Below, piece by piece: positions 33,326-43,799 of a stretch of DNA of 64,000 nt. Location: assembly GCA_949825065.1 (NCBI GenBank), contig OX463848.1:24956986-25020985 (forward strand), written 5' to 3'. A program made the position numbers and the translations under genes. How positions within the stretch are numbered: position 1 is the first letter of the stretch; each line of letters opens with the position of its first letter. The DNA comes from Odontocerum albicorne (lineage: Eukaryota > Arthropoda > Insecta > Trichoptera > Odontoceridae). The notes below the pieces were generated by a model that was not told the origin of the DNA, did no database searches, and saw only the letters and a list, made by a program, of their open reading frames with translations.

Positions 33326-33820
33326 AAGACGAGGCACTCGCCGCGTTTAAATGCGAATTTGTTTTCGATCTTTACAAAACACCTCGATGTAGTCGATAAA
33401 TTCTGATTATTATTAATATTATTTTTTAAATCAATGCGTAAATATATTATGGAGGAATACCTAAAATCTTAACCTTGTATTTATTATATTTATAGAGATA
33501 TTGATGGTTATTAGAAGCAACGTGTAGAAGATACCCAACACAGGGAAGGAAAGGTTAAACCGACTTCATATTTTGCTATTTTATTTCAATTGATGTGTAT
33601 TTGTTACTATTTTCAAAGATTATCAAAACCTTAAAACATTTTTTGGTCGATTAACGATAAAATACCGTACCTTGAAATTATACCAACGTGATCAAATTTA
33701 CATTTTATGGCAATTAATAGTGCCATTAGTAATATCAATATGTGTCAAATTTTACTAAGATATTCTCTGTAATTAAGATTTCAATTTCAACTTATGTACG
33801 CGAATTTTGAGTTGCTATTC
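33326..33820. other. No gene seen
   Basis: AT-rich and featureless. Confidence 0.4.
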
Positions 33821-34230
33821 TCTACACTTCTTTTTAGTGTTGAAACATGGACACTTATTAAGGCTCCTACGAAAAAACTAAAAAAATTCAAAATGTGTTG
33901 TTTTCAACGAAAACTGAGTCTCTTCGAAAGATGACATCATTACGCCCTTTTGTCGTTGACAAAAAGGCGTAATGATGTCATCTTGAAACTGATAAATACA
34001 AATAGAAAAGTTTTATCCACCATTATAACAGTAAAAGAGTTATTTGAACCTATAATATGAGGAGAACAATATGAGATCCTTCAAGTGATATTGCACGGGA
34101 AAATTCAGTGCAGAAAAGTATGGGAAGAAGGGTAGATCTTTACGGGAATTGAATCACTGCCGAGCCAAACCTTCGTTCAGAGCTGCAGTCTCAAATGTCA
34201 ATATATGTAGCTATGTTTCCGAAGAGAAGA
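33821..34230 (+). pseudogene. LINE-C reverse transcriptase tail, copy 1, interrupted by a hairpin
   Basis: Opens with VETWTLIKAPTKKLKKFKMC, the thumb segment (usually YG-ETWTLTK----L-AFEMWC). Then a 57-base inverted repeat, then QYEILQVILHGKIQCRK (usually --YELLQLI--GKI-G-R) and FRAAVSNVNI (usually LFRAAVSKVRIA). This series belongs to an RTE-like class of LINE tails and matches the minus-strand copy at 43,205-43,640. Stops and frame changes throughout. Confidence 0.62.
33928..33984. repeat. Near-perfect 57-base hairpin
   Basis: Arms 33,928-33,954 and 33,958-33,984 are 27 bases each and pair at 26 positions, with a 3-base loop (gtt). The arms contain gatgacatcattacgcc and its inverse. It lies inside the LINE-C relic where ordinary LINE sequence would be expected. 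Such tight symmetry next to a LINE relic suggests a fold-back replication event more recent than the LINE, or a tiny palindromic element. Confidence 0.93.
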
Positions 34231-34834
34231 GCAAGTTTAAAGAGACGTGTCGTTCGATTTAAAGCAGCACCTACAACAAATTTTCACTTACTCAAATACC
34301 TTAAAACAGGTTTAATGTGGCTAAGATTGTTAATGAATATTAATGGAAATATTTTATATAGCCTTCGTTTAAACAAAGGCAGAAAAAATGCCTTAAAAAG
34401 GGGGAAAAAAAAAATCCTTGAGTCAGAAGCAAGTAGGACAAAGAAAGCAAGTAGAACAAAAGAATGTGAAAAATATGTCTTTACTTGAATATGTCCTTTA
34501 TATTTACCCAATAAATTCTAAGACATAAATAAATATAATCTATTCTTATTCGAGAATTAATATGACAAACCTAAATCAAGACTCTCACCCTAATTACTCG
34601 AAATAACTCATATTTTTTTCTAAATATTCGATGAAATTTAATAATATCTAAATTATTGTAATTTCTTTCAACTTTTTCCCATCTCTAGCAAGTGTATAAT
34701 AAAAAAAACCTGATAACACTAGTATAAATAATACTTTATACTTTTCCTCACATTTCATCAAATTAAATTAAAGTCATTATGCAATTATATGATACAATCA
34801 ATTATCAAAAATGACGGTTCTAGACAATTCAAAG
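34231..34834. other. No gene seen
   Basis: AT-rich; the 97-codon plus-strand ORF reaching 34,488 becomes Lys-rich in an A-rich run and has no motif. Confidence 0.4.
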
Positions 34835-35380
34835 CTTCAACTGTTTAAGCTTAAAAAAAATATAAATCGATCTATGAATGGCAAATTCCTCAAAGAAAGA
34901 AGAAACGCAACATTCATCGGAAACGGTAAAGATATAGCTTTTAGTAAATTAAATCTGTCTCGCAAAGGACAACCGAAATATAAATAGTCTATAGTTTCAT
35001 CATCCAGCCCACACTCGGAGTCGGGATTATCCGCAATGCTCATTCTGTAAAGGTGACTAGTCCACCACGCTGTGGTCCGTCTGCAAACGACACATGGCAG
35101 ACACTTTCATCTTGTCTATTCTTATTATATTAAACCATGGTTTCAAAGAGATCGATTTATATCTAAAGCTCTTATTTTCTCCAGTTATATCCCAATCCCG
35201 AGCCCGTCGGTGCCAAGTGTAATGTTTAATTTTATTTAAAAGATCAGTTGCTGGCAGAAGAAAATTAGATAGAAGACTGGAAGAGCTACTGGAAGAGCAT
35301 ACTTCCCTTGCCAAGGAATCAACAGATTCATTCATTGCTACGGAACCAGTGATATGTGAAGGAATCCAAGCTATAGAAAT
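34835..35380 (-). pseudogene. LINE-F C-terminus with RNase H and post-RNase H tail
   Basis: Minus-strand translation begins near 35,375 with ISIAWIPSHITGSVAMNESV and DSLAREV, which is the end of a type I RNase H domain (pattern W-P-SH-G--GNE--D-LA; here Ala-Met stands where Gly-Asn is usual). It continues through FRYKSISLKPWF and CRLQTDHSVVD. A single-base shift near 35,060 is needed to continue into SHLYRMSIADNPDSECGLDD and YLYFGCPLRDR, the usual tail (L-RM-L-DSP-C-CG--E---H--F-CP). An RNase H domain places it with I/R1/LOA-like or certain Jockey-related LINEs, distinct from the element at 27-32 kb. Confidence 0.7.
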
Positions 35381-35689
35381 ATCTATATTTTTTAAAATTT
35401 ATTTATTAAAGCTTTTCTTCATACTTTAGGAAGTGCAATCAAGAAACTAAGTGCTGAGACCAAAACATTAGGTGATCTCTAATTTTATCTGTATCTACAT
35501 GTCATTTGCAAGAAAGGCAACATTTAAAATAAAATGAATCAGGCTCTACCCTCATACACTATATTTACAGGGGAGGAAACATCCAAATTAGAAATCATTT
35601 AGCACACCCTTAAATAAATTACAAACTTATAACGATAATGTAAAGCATGAATTTTCCAACTAAATTTTGGAAAAACACAGGTGCCACAA
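35381..35689. other. No gene seen
   Basis: Possibly continues LINE-F upstream on the minus strand, but no convincing motif was read. Confidence 0.3.
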
Positions 35690-36120
35690 TAATATGTATA
35701 CACACGTCATTACCGTGCCGTGCCGTGCCGTTCACTTGAATTTGCAACAAGAATTTGCCCGATTACGTGGTTGGGAGAATTTTAGAAATAAGACTGTTAC
35801 TTATTTTCGGCAAGATGGTTTACCTCCCTACTACCATCCTGATTTAAAGCCTATCTTAATGAAAATTGACTGAAAAGATGGATAGGACGTAGGGGTAACA
35901 TTAAATACCTCCCCAGACCTCACACCAATAGACTTTTTTATGACGACTCATCAAAGATAAAGTAACGACACAAAAGTGGCATCACTTGATGAATTGAGAG
36001 CTGCCATTGAGAGATAATGCGCCCAAATACCATGACAAATAATTCGTGATATTATCGATTCCACGTTATCATCAGTGCACAGACCAGAACGGTTACAATT
36101 AGTACATTAGCGGTAGTTAA
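35690..36120 (+). pseudogene. DDE transposase remnant (DDE-2)
   Basis: Pieces in order: TYFRQDGLPPYYHPDLKPIL (usually FQQDGAPPH-HLDV---L), then, with stops, a GRRG-like stretch, SPDLTPIDFF, VASLDELRAAIERQCAQIP (usually -ELK--I---C--IP), and RDIIDSTLSSVHRP. These are the second and third catalytic Asp regions and the C-terminal helix of Tc1/mariner-superfamily transposases. It differs from DDE-1. Stops and missing parts make it inactive. Terminal repeats were not identified. Confidence 0.68.
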
Positions 36121-36159
36121 AAAACCCGTTTATTTTTAACTTAAAGTTGATGTATTACG

Positions 36160-36432
36160 TAAGATATAGATAAATACGTTGAGATGGTTTGGAAATGTTA
36201 AAGAAATGAATGAAGAAAGACTAACAAAAATGAAGAGGAAGACCAAGGAAAGCATGGTTGAATCAAGATAATAATATTATCAGAGATGGAAATCTCAGAT
36301 AAATCATAGAAGTTATATGACAAGGCGTATAGATGTTGAAGAGGCTAAATATGTGTGTAGAGATAGAGAAATATGACACTGTTCTCTCTGCCTACCCCTA
36401 CAGGGAAATGGCGTGATGTTATGTATGTAAAA
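36160..36432 (+). pseudogene. LINE-A 3' end, good terminus
   Basis: Reads acgttgagatggtttgg (LRWFG), aatgaatgaagaaagactaa (MNEERLT), gaagaccaaggaaagcatgg, agatgttgaagaggc (DVEEA), then ctctgcctacccctacaggg and aaatggcgtgatgttatgta. This is the clearest example of the LINE-A terminal phrase. The segment after RLT is shortened relative to other copies. Confidence 0.75.
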
Positions 36433-36839
36433 TTAGATGCTCTTCAGTAAATACTGAATTTACAATAATTCAAACTGTGTATAAATATTTTTGGGACACT
36501 ACATAACCCACGGATTCATTATGTAGCGTCAATCTGTAATTAAAATTTACTTGAAGGGTGTTGATACGATTAAAAGTACTAAGAAATTGTAAAAGAATGT
36601 AGAGTGCCGAACAGTGAAACGACGGGGATGAAGATATTTGTTACATTTCTGTATTCTTTACAGAACGAAAATAATGTGGAATTAAATCTTCACATTCTAT
36701 TGCGTATCCATATTTCAAATAACTCCAATTTCATATTATTCTGTGTTTTGTATGTTCTAAACGTCTCAAATCCGTGTTTAGTAGATTTCAAATAAAATTA
36801 GTATCAAACACATGTAACAGCCAACACGTTATATTCTCC
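36433..36839. other. No gene seen
   Basis: AT-rich; nothing recognised. Confidence 0.4.
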
Positions 36840-37170
36840 AGTCACCAGCGCGACAAATGACTTCAGTGACGGATGCCCGTGATAATACAGGTTTGCGCCT
36901 CAGTGGTAGCGCGTGGCACTAATAATTTTAGCACCGCCCGTAATTCATTTAGCGGCCGTTCTCACTTTCCGACCCGACACTCCGACACTCCGACACTTCG
37001 CACTTCTCCACTTCCATCTCTCGCCTCACCGGCCTGTTGTGAACATTAAACTAAAAGCTTCGCGCCAACAGCTGGCGCTCCAATTCGCAGTTATTATTGC
37101 TCCGTGGCTGAATCAGAAGCGAACGGGTTCAGAGGGATGCTGGTTAAAGTCTCTGTGGATCGAAATATGT
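36840..37170. other. GC-rich island of unknown origin
   Basis: About 330 bases of CpG-bearing sequence (ccagcgcgacaaatgac, tggtagcgcgtggcac, tagcggccgttc) with a short run of (ccgacact) repeats near 36,970-36,995. An 86-codon plus-strand ORF starting at 36,913 lacks motifs. It has no copy elsewhere in the window. It could be a promoter or first exon of a host gene, or part of an unrecognised GC-rich transposon like the Jockey. The sequence does not settle this. Confidence 0.45.
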
Positions 37171-37810
37171 TAAATGAGTTGCTTATGTATATTCAGATAT
37201 TCTATGACTAGTTGTGTTAAACTTTTAATATGAAATTAGAATTTCTTACTTAAGTATAGAACGTATAAATTACACGTCAGTTAAAGTAAACAAATTGCGA
37301 GTATATTGTCATATTGCAAACTCTTCCAACCAATCAAAATAGACTAGCTCAGAATCGAGCCAATTATTGATTGAATGTTTACAACGTTAATCCAAAAAGA
37401 AATAAAAAAACATAGTTAAATCATTATAAAAACTAATAAAAACAATATATTTGTAAATATCATAGAATACTGGGAAAGGAGAGGTTATATATAATATGTT
37501 TTAAAAAATAGCAGTTACGGAAAGACGCATTTTTCATTGAAGAGAGATGTAATATACTTTAAGTCGCTGTTTGACGCAATCGAACGAGGGTGAGACTTAA
37601 GTATAAAATGTTTAAAATACTTTTTGATTAGATTTGAGAAAACCTGCTTTTTTATTTCGAAATGGCTCTTTCTTCCTAACAACCAGAATAACATGTTCTC
37701 CGTAGTCTAAATAGTACGACGGATGTCTTATTACCTATTGACTGCGGTTAGGTTCCCATTGATAGCTTTTTTTAAAAGATTCCAGTTTTATATTCGCTTT
37801 ATGCCTCTCC
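37171..37810. other. No gene seen
   Basis: AT-rich; nothing recognised. Confidence 0.4.
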
Positions 37811-37892
37811 TGGTGTGTTGAAATATATTGTCTTGATATTGTCTGGTGTGTTGAAAGATATTGTCTTGATATTGTCTTGTGTGTTGAAAGGT
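37811..37892. repeat. 33-bp tandem repeat, about 2.5 copies
   Basis: The unit gtgtgttgaaagatattgtc plus ttgatattgtctg occurs about 2.5 times. Because 33 is a multiple of three it makes an apparent repeat peptide on the minus strand, but no wider coding support exists. Confidence 0.85.
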
Positions 37893-38089
37893 ATTGCATT
37901 CTTCTACAGGGATACTGAAATATTGTTCGTAGATTTATGGATATATGTTTGATGTTCACTATGTAATATCATTTTATTTATTTGCCTCATTAAGTAATGT
38001 TAAAACATGTGCACTCTGAGAGAATTGATTCAATAAAATTATTTTACCATCAGAGTATTAAATATCTATTGTAGTTAAGGTGGGTCGGA

Positions 38090-38270
38090 ACAACAAAGGG
38101 GGTTCAGTCATTTGGTATAATTAACCGTATAGCATAGAAAAGACTTCCTTTGGAATGTGAGAAAGTTGGTGGCATAGAAGTTTTTAAGAAGTTTCTTAAA
38201 TTCACCATCTTTGAGATATGGTATTTGATAACAGAAGTGACTTTAAGAATAGTAATAAAATAATACTAGA
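38090..38270 (+). pseudogene. LINE-G C-terminal fragment
   Basis: One frame reads KRLPLECEKVGGIEVFKKFL and KFTIFEIWYL, resembling the WN-LP-E----GS--VFK--LK--LF end of many CR1/Jockey-like pol proteins. Very short, no core domain. Confidence 0.45.
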
Positions 38271-38517
38271 TGTGTAAAGTTAAGCATTCCGGATGTCACA
38301 GTCATACTCAATATAGGAGTTTTTCAATTTGCTAAGATTCATAAGAGTATATCTACATGTTTATCCCTGTTCTCCATTCTATATTTATTTCCGCATTTAT
38401 TCCCTTTCCAGTTATTGTTTTGTTTAATATTACACTTCCGTTGTATATGGAACAACCTGACGGGCTTATTCCCATATCGCAATATCTTCCATAACACCAG
38501 AAATATGTTAAATGGGC

Positions 38518-38630
38518 ATTTATTAAAAACTAGACTGGAATCCTTTTTATAAACATCTGGGTTCCAACGGGAGTCGAACCCGCTACCTCCAGGCTGGAAG
38601 ACCAACTAGACTGCGGAGATAATTGGTGAC
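38518..38630 (-). mobile_element. SINE-1 copy, minus strand
   Basis: Minus strand reads atctccgcagtctagttgg (A box), tggaggtagcgggttcgact (B box), cccgttggaaccca, tttataaaaagg and attccagtctag. Tail absent. Short minus-strand ORF over it is an artefact. Confidence 0.7.
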
Positions 38631-38709
38631 ATTAAAATGTAATGTTTTCTTTATACTTCTTTTACTTCGTTCTGGTTGTTTTATTATTTGTCTCTCAAAC
38701 TAATTGGCA

Positions 38710-38785
38710 AAACATGTGTAACTCTAGTCTGGTTGGCTGGAAGAGATTACCTAGGCTAATTAATACACCGATTGCCTTTTTTGCA
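38710..38785 (+). mobile_element. SINE-1 tail fragment
   Basis: Contains tctggttggctggaagag, attaccta and cgattgcc, matching the post-B-box part of SINE-1 (tggttgggagagattac, tggcaataaac). Confidence 0.4.
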
Positions 38786-38837
38786 ATGAAGAGCTAAATA
38801 AATAAATATAATAAGATCAAACTCGTCAGCTTATCGT

Positions 38838-39117
38838 CGTCATCATTTCTGGTTCTCGTAGTCGAAGATGCTGCGCTGTGCAGTTTTTATCGTGTGTTTT
38901 TCTCTATTTTAAGTGACTGAGCCGTTGCACACCAGCAAACTCGCCGGCCACACCGCTGTACAGGATCCGATGGCCCACCAAAGTGAGACGATTGGAGCAT
39001 ACCGACATGTTTTTTTTAAGGAATATATATGACTGAAGTCACGCGTATCCTTATACCATCGAAAACTTGGCGGGAAAATGCCTATCATTCAACTGCACGG
39101 CGCAGGGTATACTGTTT
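38838..39117 (-). mobile_element. SINE-2 copy 3, 5'-truncated
   Basis: Minus strand from 39,117: the tRNA-like head is missing, the body is kept (cgtgacttcagtcatatata, gggccatcggatcctgtaca, gcggtgtggccggcgag) and the tail at about 38,885-38,860 has cagcatcttcgactacgaga. Truncation of the 5' head with a kept 3' tail is the expected outcome of target-primed reverse transcription. Confidence 0.66.
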
Positions 39118-39944
39118 ACAATGAATATATAATTATATGGTTTTAAAGTAATACCATGTTAACATTAATTTCTGTAGCTTATTTCAACCCCCTTTATTAC
39201 GTCCGTCAATAAGTCGCACCAAGTCTGAGTCTCCCTGTATTCGCTCAACAGTCTACCTTTATTCGAATGATTTGTGAAGGAAGATGCAACGAATTGCCGA
39301 TGATCAAGTTTTTACAACAATTTTGTATGTAATATAAATTTAAATATCGAATAAATATTATATATGCCTTTTACTTTTTTCAATTTTTGTCGGTATTGAA
39401 AATCAAATTACGACAGAGGGCGGAAGTAAAAGGTGGCTGAGCGCTTCGGCGGTAATAAATTCAATTCCTCCAGCCAGTCGATTAATGGAGCCTTTCCTCT
39501 TTGCGCTTTGTCTGTGGGTGAGTTAAAAATAAAATGTTCAGACACTGCGCTTTCAGAGCACCGCACAAAAAGGTTAATTTTATTCATACGAATTTGTAAT
39601 GCATTCGCTGAAAATGTTTTATTCTTGAAAAAAAAAAATTCGATGCTCCTCAAACATTTTCAATAATGGGATTATTGACTTTGAAAAAGTCATTAAAATT
39701 ACAAATATTTTTTGTAGTTCTTTTTTCCTATTTTCAGTTTCATTATCATTATTCAGGTTTCCGTAATATGGGCCAAGTCTTCAAAACACTTTATGTAAAC
39801 GTCCTCTTACTTTTTTCTCTTGATTTTCGTTTTAAGCGTTTGATGGATAGAATTTGATAAATATTTCCTGCGGGTGTTCATAGAATGTGTTTAGGTCATC
39901 ACATTTTGCTTTTCATCAAATTGTCGTTGATAGTTGTCTATTAG
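39118..39944. other. No clear gene; one unexplained ORF
   Basis: A minus-strand ORF at 39,408-39,653 (81 codons) contains KAQRGKAPLIDWLEELNLLP and lies in GC-richer sequence than its surroundings. I do not recognise it. A mirror ORF on the plus strand (39,433-39,666) covers the same bases, so composition may explain both. Confidence 0.35.
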
Positions 39945-40205
39945 GAGAGGCGATTGAGATGGTATGAGCACGTTGGACGCAGAACACCCGATCACATTGT
40001 GAACCAGGCAATCTCCATGGATCTTCCTCGAATAACAACCAGAGGAAGACCAAAGAATTCATGGGTGGTGCAAAAAGATAACCTGATGCAGAGGCACGGC
40101 CTGGGGGACGTAGTCCGGGACAGAAGAGCATACAACCTGAGGACGAGGAGAGCTGACCCCAACAGTCTTTGCAGACAATGAGTTGGGATGGAGCCAGGGA
40201 GAGAG
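39945..40205 (+). pseudogene. LINE-D 3' end, copy 2
   Basis: Open frame of 75 codons from 39,954: RWYEHVGRRTPDHIVNQAIS, MDLPRITTRGRPKNSWVVQK, DVVRDRRAYNLRTRRADPN, then a stop after LCRQ. This is a pol C-terminal tail (RW-GHV-R-P-----, GRPKNSW, VRDR--Y--RTRRADPNSLWR). The 3' 145 bases differ from copy 1 (12,361-12,506) at one position. Its longer 5' extent shows copy 1 is the more truncated. Confidence 0.82.
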
Positions 40206-40469
40206 ATTTGTCTATTTAAGACTTCCTCGTATTTATTCAATCTGTTTTTTTCTTATTACAATCTCTTATACTCCTGCGCTTGAGTGAATAATGATCAATC
40301 GGTACCGTGCAGCATCCCTTGCCTAATATTTTTTTTATTACTCACCTTTTCGTTCGTATTTATTAATTTATTTCTAATCGGTTTTTTTATAGCTTGTTCA
40401 TGGTTCTTATCAATTATCGATCATGCCACGAGATTCCAGTCAGAAGTAATGGAGATCAGCCTATCATTT

Positions 40470-40590
40470 TCATTGTACAATCAGGTGCATGTAGTCTCAA
40501 TGTTTGGACAAACTAGCATCTGGTGTGAGCACTAACATATATGGAGTCACAATCACATTCAATGCTAGTTTCCTTCAATGATATCTCAGT
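40470..40590 (+). repeat. Dispersed repeat R4, copy 1
   Basis: Shares with 44,487-44,615: caatgtttggacaaactag (against cgatgttcgggcaagttag), gagtcacaat.., cacattcaatgctagtttcc (against catattcaatgcaacgttag). Class unknown. Confidence 0.4.
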
Positions 40591-40730
40591 GAAATGCGCT
40601 TAATACAAATCACTCAAGTGATTTGTCTCAATATGGATAAGATATTCTTTATTATTATTACACCAATACCCATGACCCATGATGTCAATATAGGAGCCAC
40701 TGTATTTGAAAGCGTTGCTATTTGAATTAG

Positions 40731-40801
40731 ATTGTTGACATTTGTGAGGACTTGTTGACATTTGTGAAGGTTTGTTGACATTTGGGAGGGATTATTGACA
40801 T
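40731..40801. repeat. 23-bp minisatellite, about three copies
   Basis: The phrase ttgttgacatttgtgagg recurs three times with small changes, followed by a partial fourth (attattgacatagtg). Confidence 0.8.
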
Positions 40802-41084
40802 AGTGATATGGCTGTGTTTAAATTCATCTGAAAATGTAGCGGAATACATACATTATTCGTATATAAAGAAACTAAGGCTTGAAGTAAATTCCTGTAACAT
40901 ATAAGACATCACAAGTAATTTACGGTTCTAATATTTCGATTAAAATTTAATATCTCTGCTGCAGAGATCAGCTTCAGTGTAAGATGACGATTAGCGAGCA
41001 TGGTTATTACTCCAGTGGTTCTCCATCATAAAGCTTGATTAATTAGACTAAACAAAATATTGCGAGATAATTATTATAATTCAT

Positions 41085-41222
41085 CTCAGATATAAAACAA
41101 AAGGAAGTCAGAGACCTCGAAGAATATATGTATGAGAAAAAAAAAGGAAGTTGACGAAGCAAATGACATGTGTTGCGATGGAAACTTTGCCAACCCCAAT
41201 AGAGTTATGGCGTAAATGTTGG
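41085..41222 (+). pseudogene. LINE-A 3' end fragment
   Basis: Contains agacctcgaagaatatatgt, gaagttgacgaagcaaatg (EVDEAND) and gccaaccccaatagagttat with ggcgtaaatgttgg, the LINE-A terminus in eroded form. Confidence 0.5.
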
Positions 41223-41244
41223 TTTGTAAATACAAATATAAAAC

Positions 41245-41470
41245 GAAATCCGTAGCTTTGTTGATAAGACAATTGTCTTCTTATTCGGGTGTTGCAAGTT
41301 TGTTACCCGATGATATCCAAGTTTTAAAGTTCTTTAAAAAAGGGTTCTAGCCTGGTTTTCACTTTAAGTTTGTTTAACACCTTTCTGGTCGATTGGAAAC
41401 GACTGATGGATGGTAATTAACTCGTCCGGTATATTTATAACAAACATGTAATACAATAAAAAAAAAACAA
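41245..41470 (+). mobile_element. SINE-1 copy with tail
   Basis: Head ccgtagctttgttgataaga, B-box region eroded (gtgttgcaagtttgttaccc), then tttaaaaaagggttctagcc, tggttttcactttaagtttg, ttaacacctttctggtcgat, and a tail atggtaattaactcgtccgg with catgtaatacaata. The order equals the copy at 55,905. Confidence 0.62.
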
Positions 41471-41760
41471 TTAGATACGTTTTAGTAATCAATGTTGGAT
41501 TATATTAAAAATATTTAAATTATTTGTAAATTTTGCGATTTAAAACAGTATACATCTGCTTTGAGTGAGATCTTAGTCTGATCCATATAACAAAATTGTA
41601 CTTTATATAACAAAAATGTAATATAATACAAACCAGGGAGATGCGTTTTAATTATAAATATGGGATTATATTCAAAATATATTAATTATTTGTAAATTTT
41701 ATTATTTAAAACAGCTTATCTCTGATTTGAGCGAGATATTAGTTCGATCCATCCGACTAA
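41445..41760 (+). repeat. Tandem duplication of about 166 bp on a SINE-1 tail
   Basis: The segment from aacaaacatgtaatacaata through attatttgtaaatttt, gcgatttaaaaca, gagtgagatcttagt to gatccat is repeated from 41,611 to 41,760 with about 20 percent change; attatttgtaaatttt starts at 41,519 and 41,685. The first unit overlaps the end of the SINE-1 copy. Confidence 0.75.
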
Positions 41761-42260
41761 CGCAAAAGTAAAGAACAATTTAAAAAAAGAAAAGTTTTCT
41801 CTCAATGACTCCAGAAAATAATCATCGACATTCTTGAAATAATTAAATTTACTTTGTACTAGACAAATGTAAAGATATAAACTTGGGCATTGTCTCATAA
41901 ATATAACGCCCAAGTACACGACTAGAAAATTTTCAATTCACTCTTGTGGGAGTCGTTTTGTGCTCAAAATATTTTGACAATTACAAATTTCGATCGAAAT
42001 AGTGTAACTTTCAATGAGGCGTTAGATGTTACTCATCCTTAAAAATATATTTGAGAATTCTCTAAAACAATTATAATAATAGTTATTTTACGCGGCAACG
42101 CTCCGTGCTTTATATTTAAATTTATTGTGTTCAAGTTGATAAAAATAAAGCTGATTGCTTGAAAGTTATTTCAGCATATAAATTAATCTACGAAATGCAT
42201 TTTTAATGTCACAGTATACATGTAAACGAACAATGCATAAATAACTTCGCTATACACATA

Positions 42261-42263
<3 letters not shown>
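41761..42263. other. No gene seen
   Basis: AT-rich; nothing recognised. Confidence 0.4.

Positions 42264-42299
<36 letters not shown>
42264..42299. repeat. (TA)n microsatellite
   Basis: An uninterrupted alternating AT run of about 36 bases. Confidence 0.97.
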
Positions 42300-42304
<5 letters not shown>

Positions 42305-42754
42305 AGTTATCCATTGTTATATAACGATGTCAATAATGAAGGATTGTTCAGATTAAATAATATTTATTTGAGACTCAACACGGTGGTTATGACCGTAGAC
42401 TAGTGACAGGAGACAAAATAGCTGTCGTGTCGAATAGTGATGTGACGCTTTACTAAAGATGTGACACGTTACTAGTGATGTGACACGTAACTTTCATGAC
42501 TGCAACACATAGCATAAACAAAATATTACTACATACATATTTTTAAATAATACATACATACCATCACTCCGTTTCCCAGCTTTCCCTTTCCGTTTAAACT
42601 CCATAGTATCTCATTAGATAACAGTAGTCCTGGGCCGAGTTGCTTGATGTGCCATGTGAATAGAACTACCTAGATACTATGAAGCTGACATCACTTGACC
42701 TTGGCTAAACTCCTTCATATATAGGAGTTCACGGCCATTATTCAAAGAGAGAGA
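42300..42754. other. No gene seen; short local repeats
   Basis: The phrase agtgatgtgac(a/g)c recurs near 42,436-42,490. A (GA)n run of about 18 bases lies at 42,746-42,764. Nothing coding recognised. Confidence 0.5.
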
Positions 42755-43150
42755 GAGAGAGCTGGGGAAGGCAGAGAGGGCAGATCATTAGATTTTCCTG
42801 TTTCGGCACACATATTTCGCTTATACCACATCTACACACTTCTCATACAGCTCCTATTATTTCTATTACTTCTTCCTTTCAAAATATAATTCACTTGATC
42901 CAACCATACTTTCCTTGGTCTTTCTTTACCACACCTTCCACAGATATTTACACTATAAATTTGTTTTGATAGCCTTTCCTCATTTATTTGTTTTGTGTGT
43001 CCAAACCGTCTAAAACCGCTATTCTTCATCTTACTGGATACGTCAGTCTAAAGTTAACAGTTGTCCCTTATCATTTCATTTCGTATTCCGTCATATATTG
43101 CCACCCTGTGTATTATTCTAAGTGTACACATTTCCACAGAATTTATTCGA
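42755..43150 (-). pseudogene. LINE-A tail, minus strand
   Basis: Minus-strand translation gives RIIHRVAIYDGIRNEMIRD (upstream, near 43,130-43,070), then MKNSGFRRFGHTKQINEERL, SKQIYSVNICGRCGKERPRK, VWLDQVNYILKG, and the terminal phrase (ctctctgccttccccag) at 42,775. This is one of the more complete LINE-A tails; the 65-codon open frame 42,832-43,029 is part of it. Broken by stops after RSV. Confidence 0.7.
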
Positions 43151-43204
43151 TACCTTACAAAATAATACATAAAGATAATAAGAGATTGTCAGTAAAATAT
43201 TAAG

Positions 43205-43640
43205 ACTGACAGGCGACAGTACACAAAGCAGGTATAAAGTTTTGACTTCTCGAGATGCCATCTCCTACTGGAGGTTGATCGCCCCCAAGAGAATTTTTAT
43301 TTCGTTTATTGCAGCCCGGAACAACTCTGTAGAACTGCGTCCAAATCTATCCTGCAAGTTCTTAAGCCAAGAGACGCGTCGTCTTTATCTGCCATTTATT
43401 TTCCTTGGATGATAAATTGTGTTATTATGCATTTTGTGCCTCTCATTATCTGACTGATACGCTGCAACTTGTGAACCTTCACGGTTTTAAGCAGTTCTCG
43501 ATCCTTATAACTCATACAAGCAAGCACTTTCACATTTGTGATACGACCTGGAGCGGAAATCTTAAGGATACTCTGTTAATAGTTTGTTTGTCTTTAAATT
43601 TGCTTTAGGATTTCATCTACTAGCCCCATGGATTTCTTTA
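43205..43640 (-). pseudogene. LINE-C reverse transcriptase tail, copy 2
   Basis: Minus strand, in pieces: ELLKTVKVHKLQRISQIMRG (near 43,500-43,440), then a shift, SWLKNLQDRFGRSSTELFRA and AINEIKILLGAINLQ. The series ---YI-HIMRG-KY--LQLI--GKI-GRR--SWLKNLR-WF--SS-ELFRAA-(K)V-IA is a common insect LINE tail and matches 33,821-34,230. It lies next to a LINE-A tail in the same orientation. Confidence 0.65.
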
Positions 43641-43799
43641 AAATATTATTTATTCTTTTGTCTACATGGTGTATTTTGTGGGCTTATTCCTAATCAGATT
43701 TTTAAAATCAATCATTATAATCTCGAAATCTATTCGAATATCTAAGGAAACATTATCGGCACCAGAAGTCTTCATTTCGATCTCACCTCCACCCTTGCT

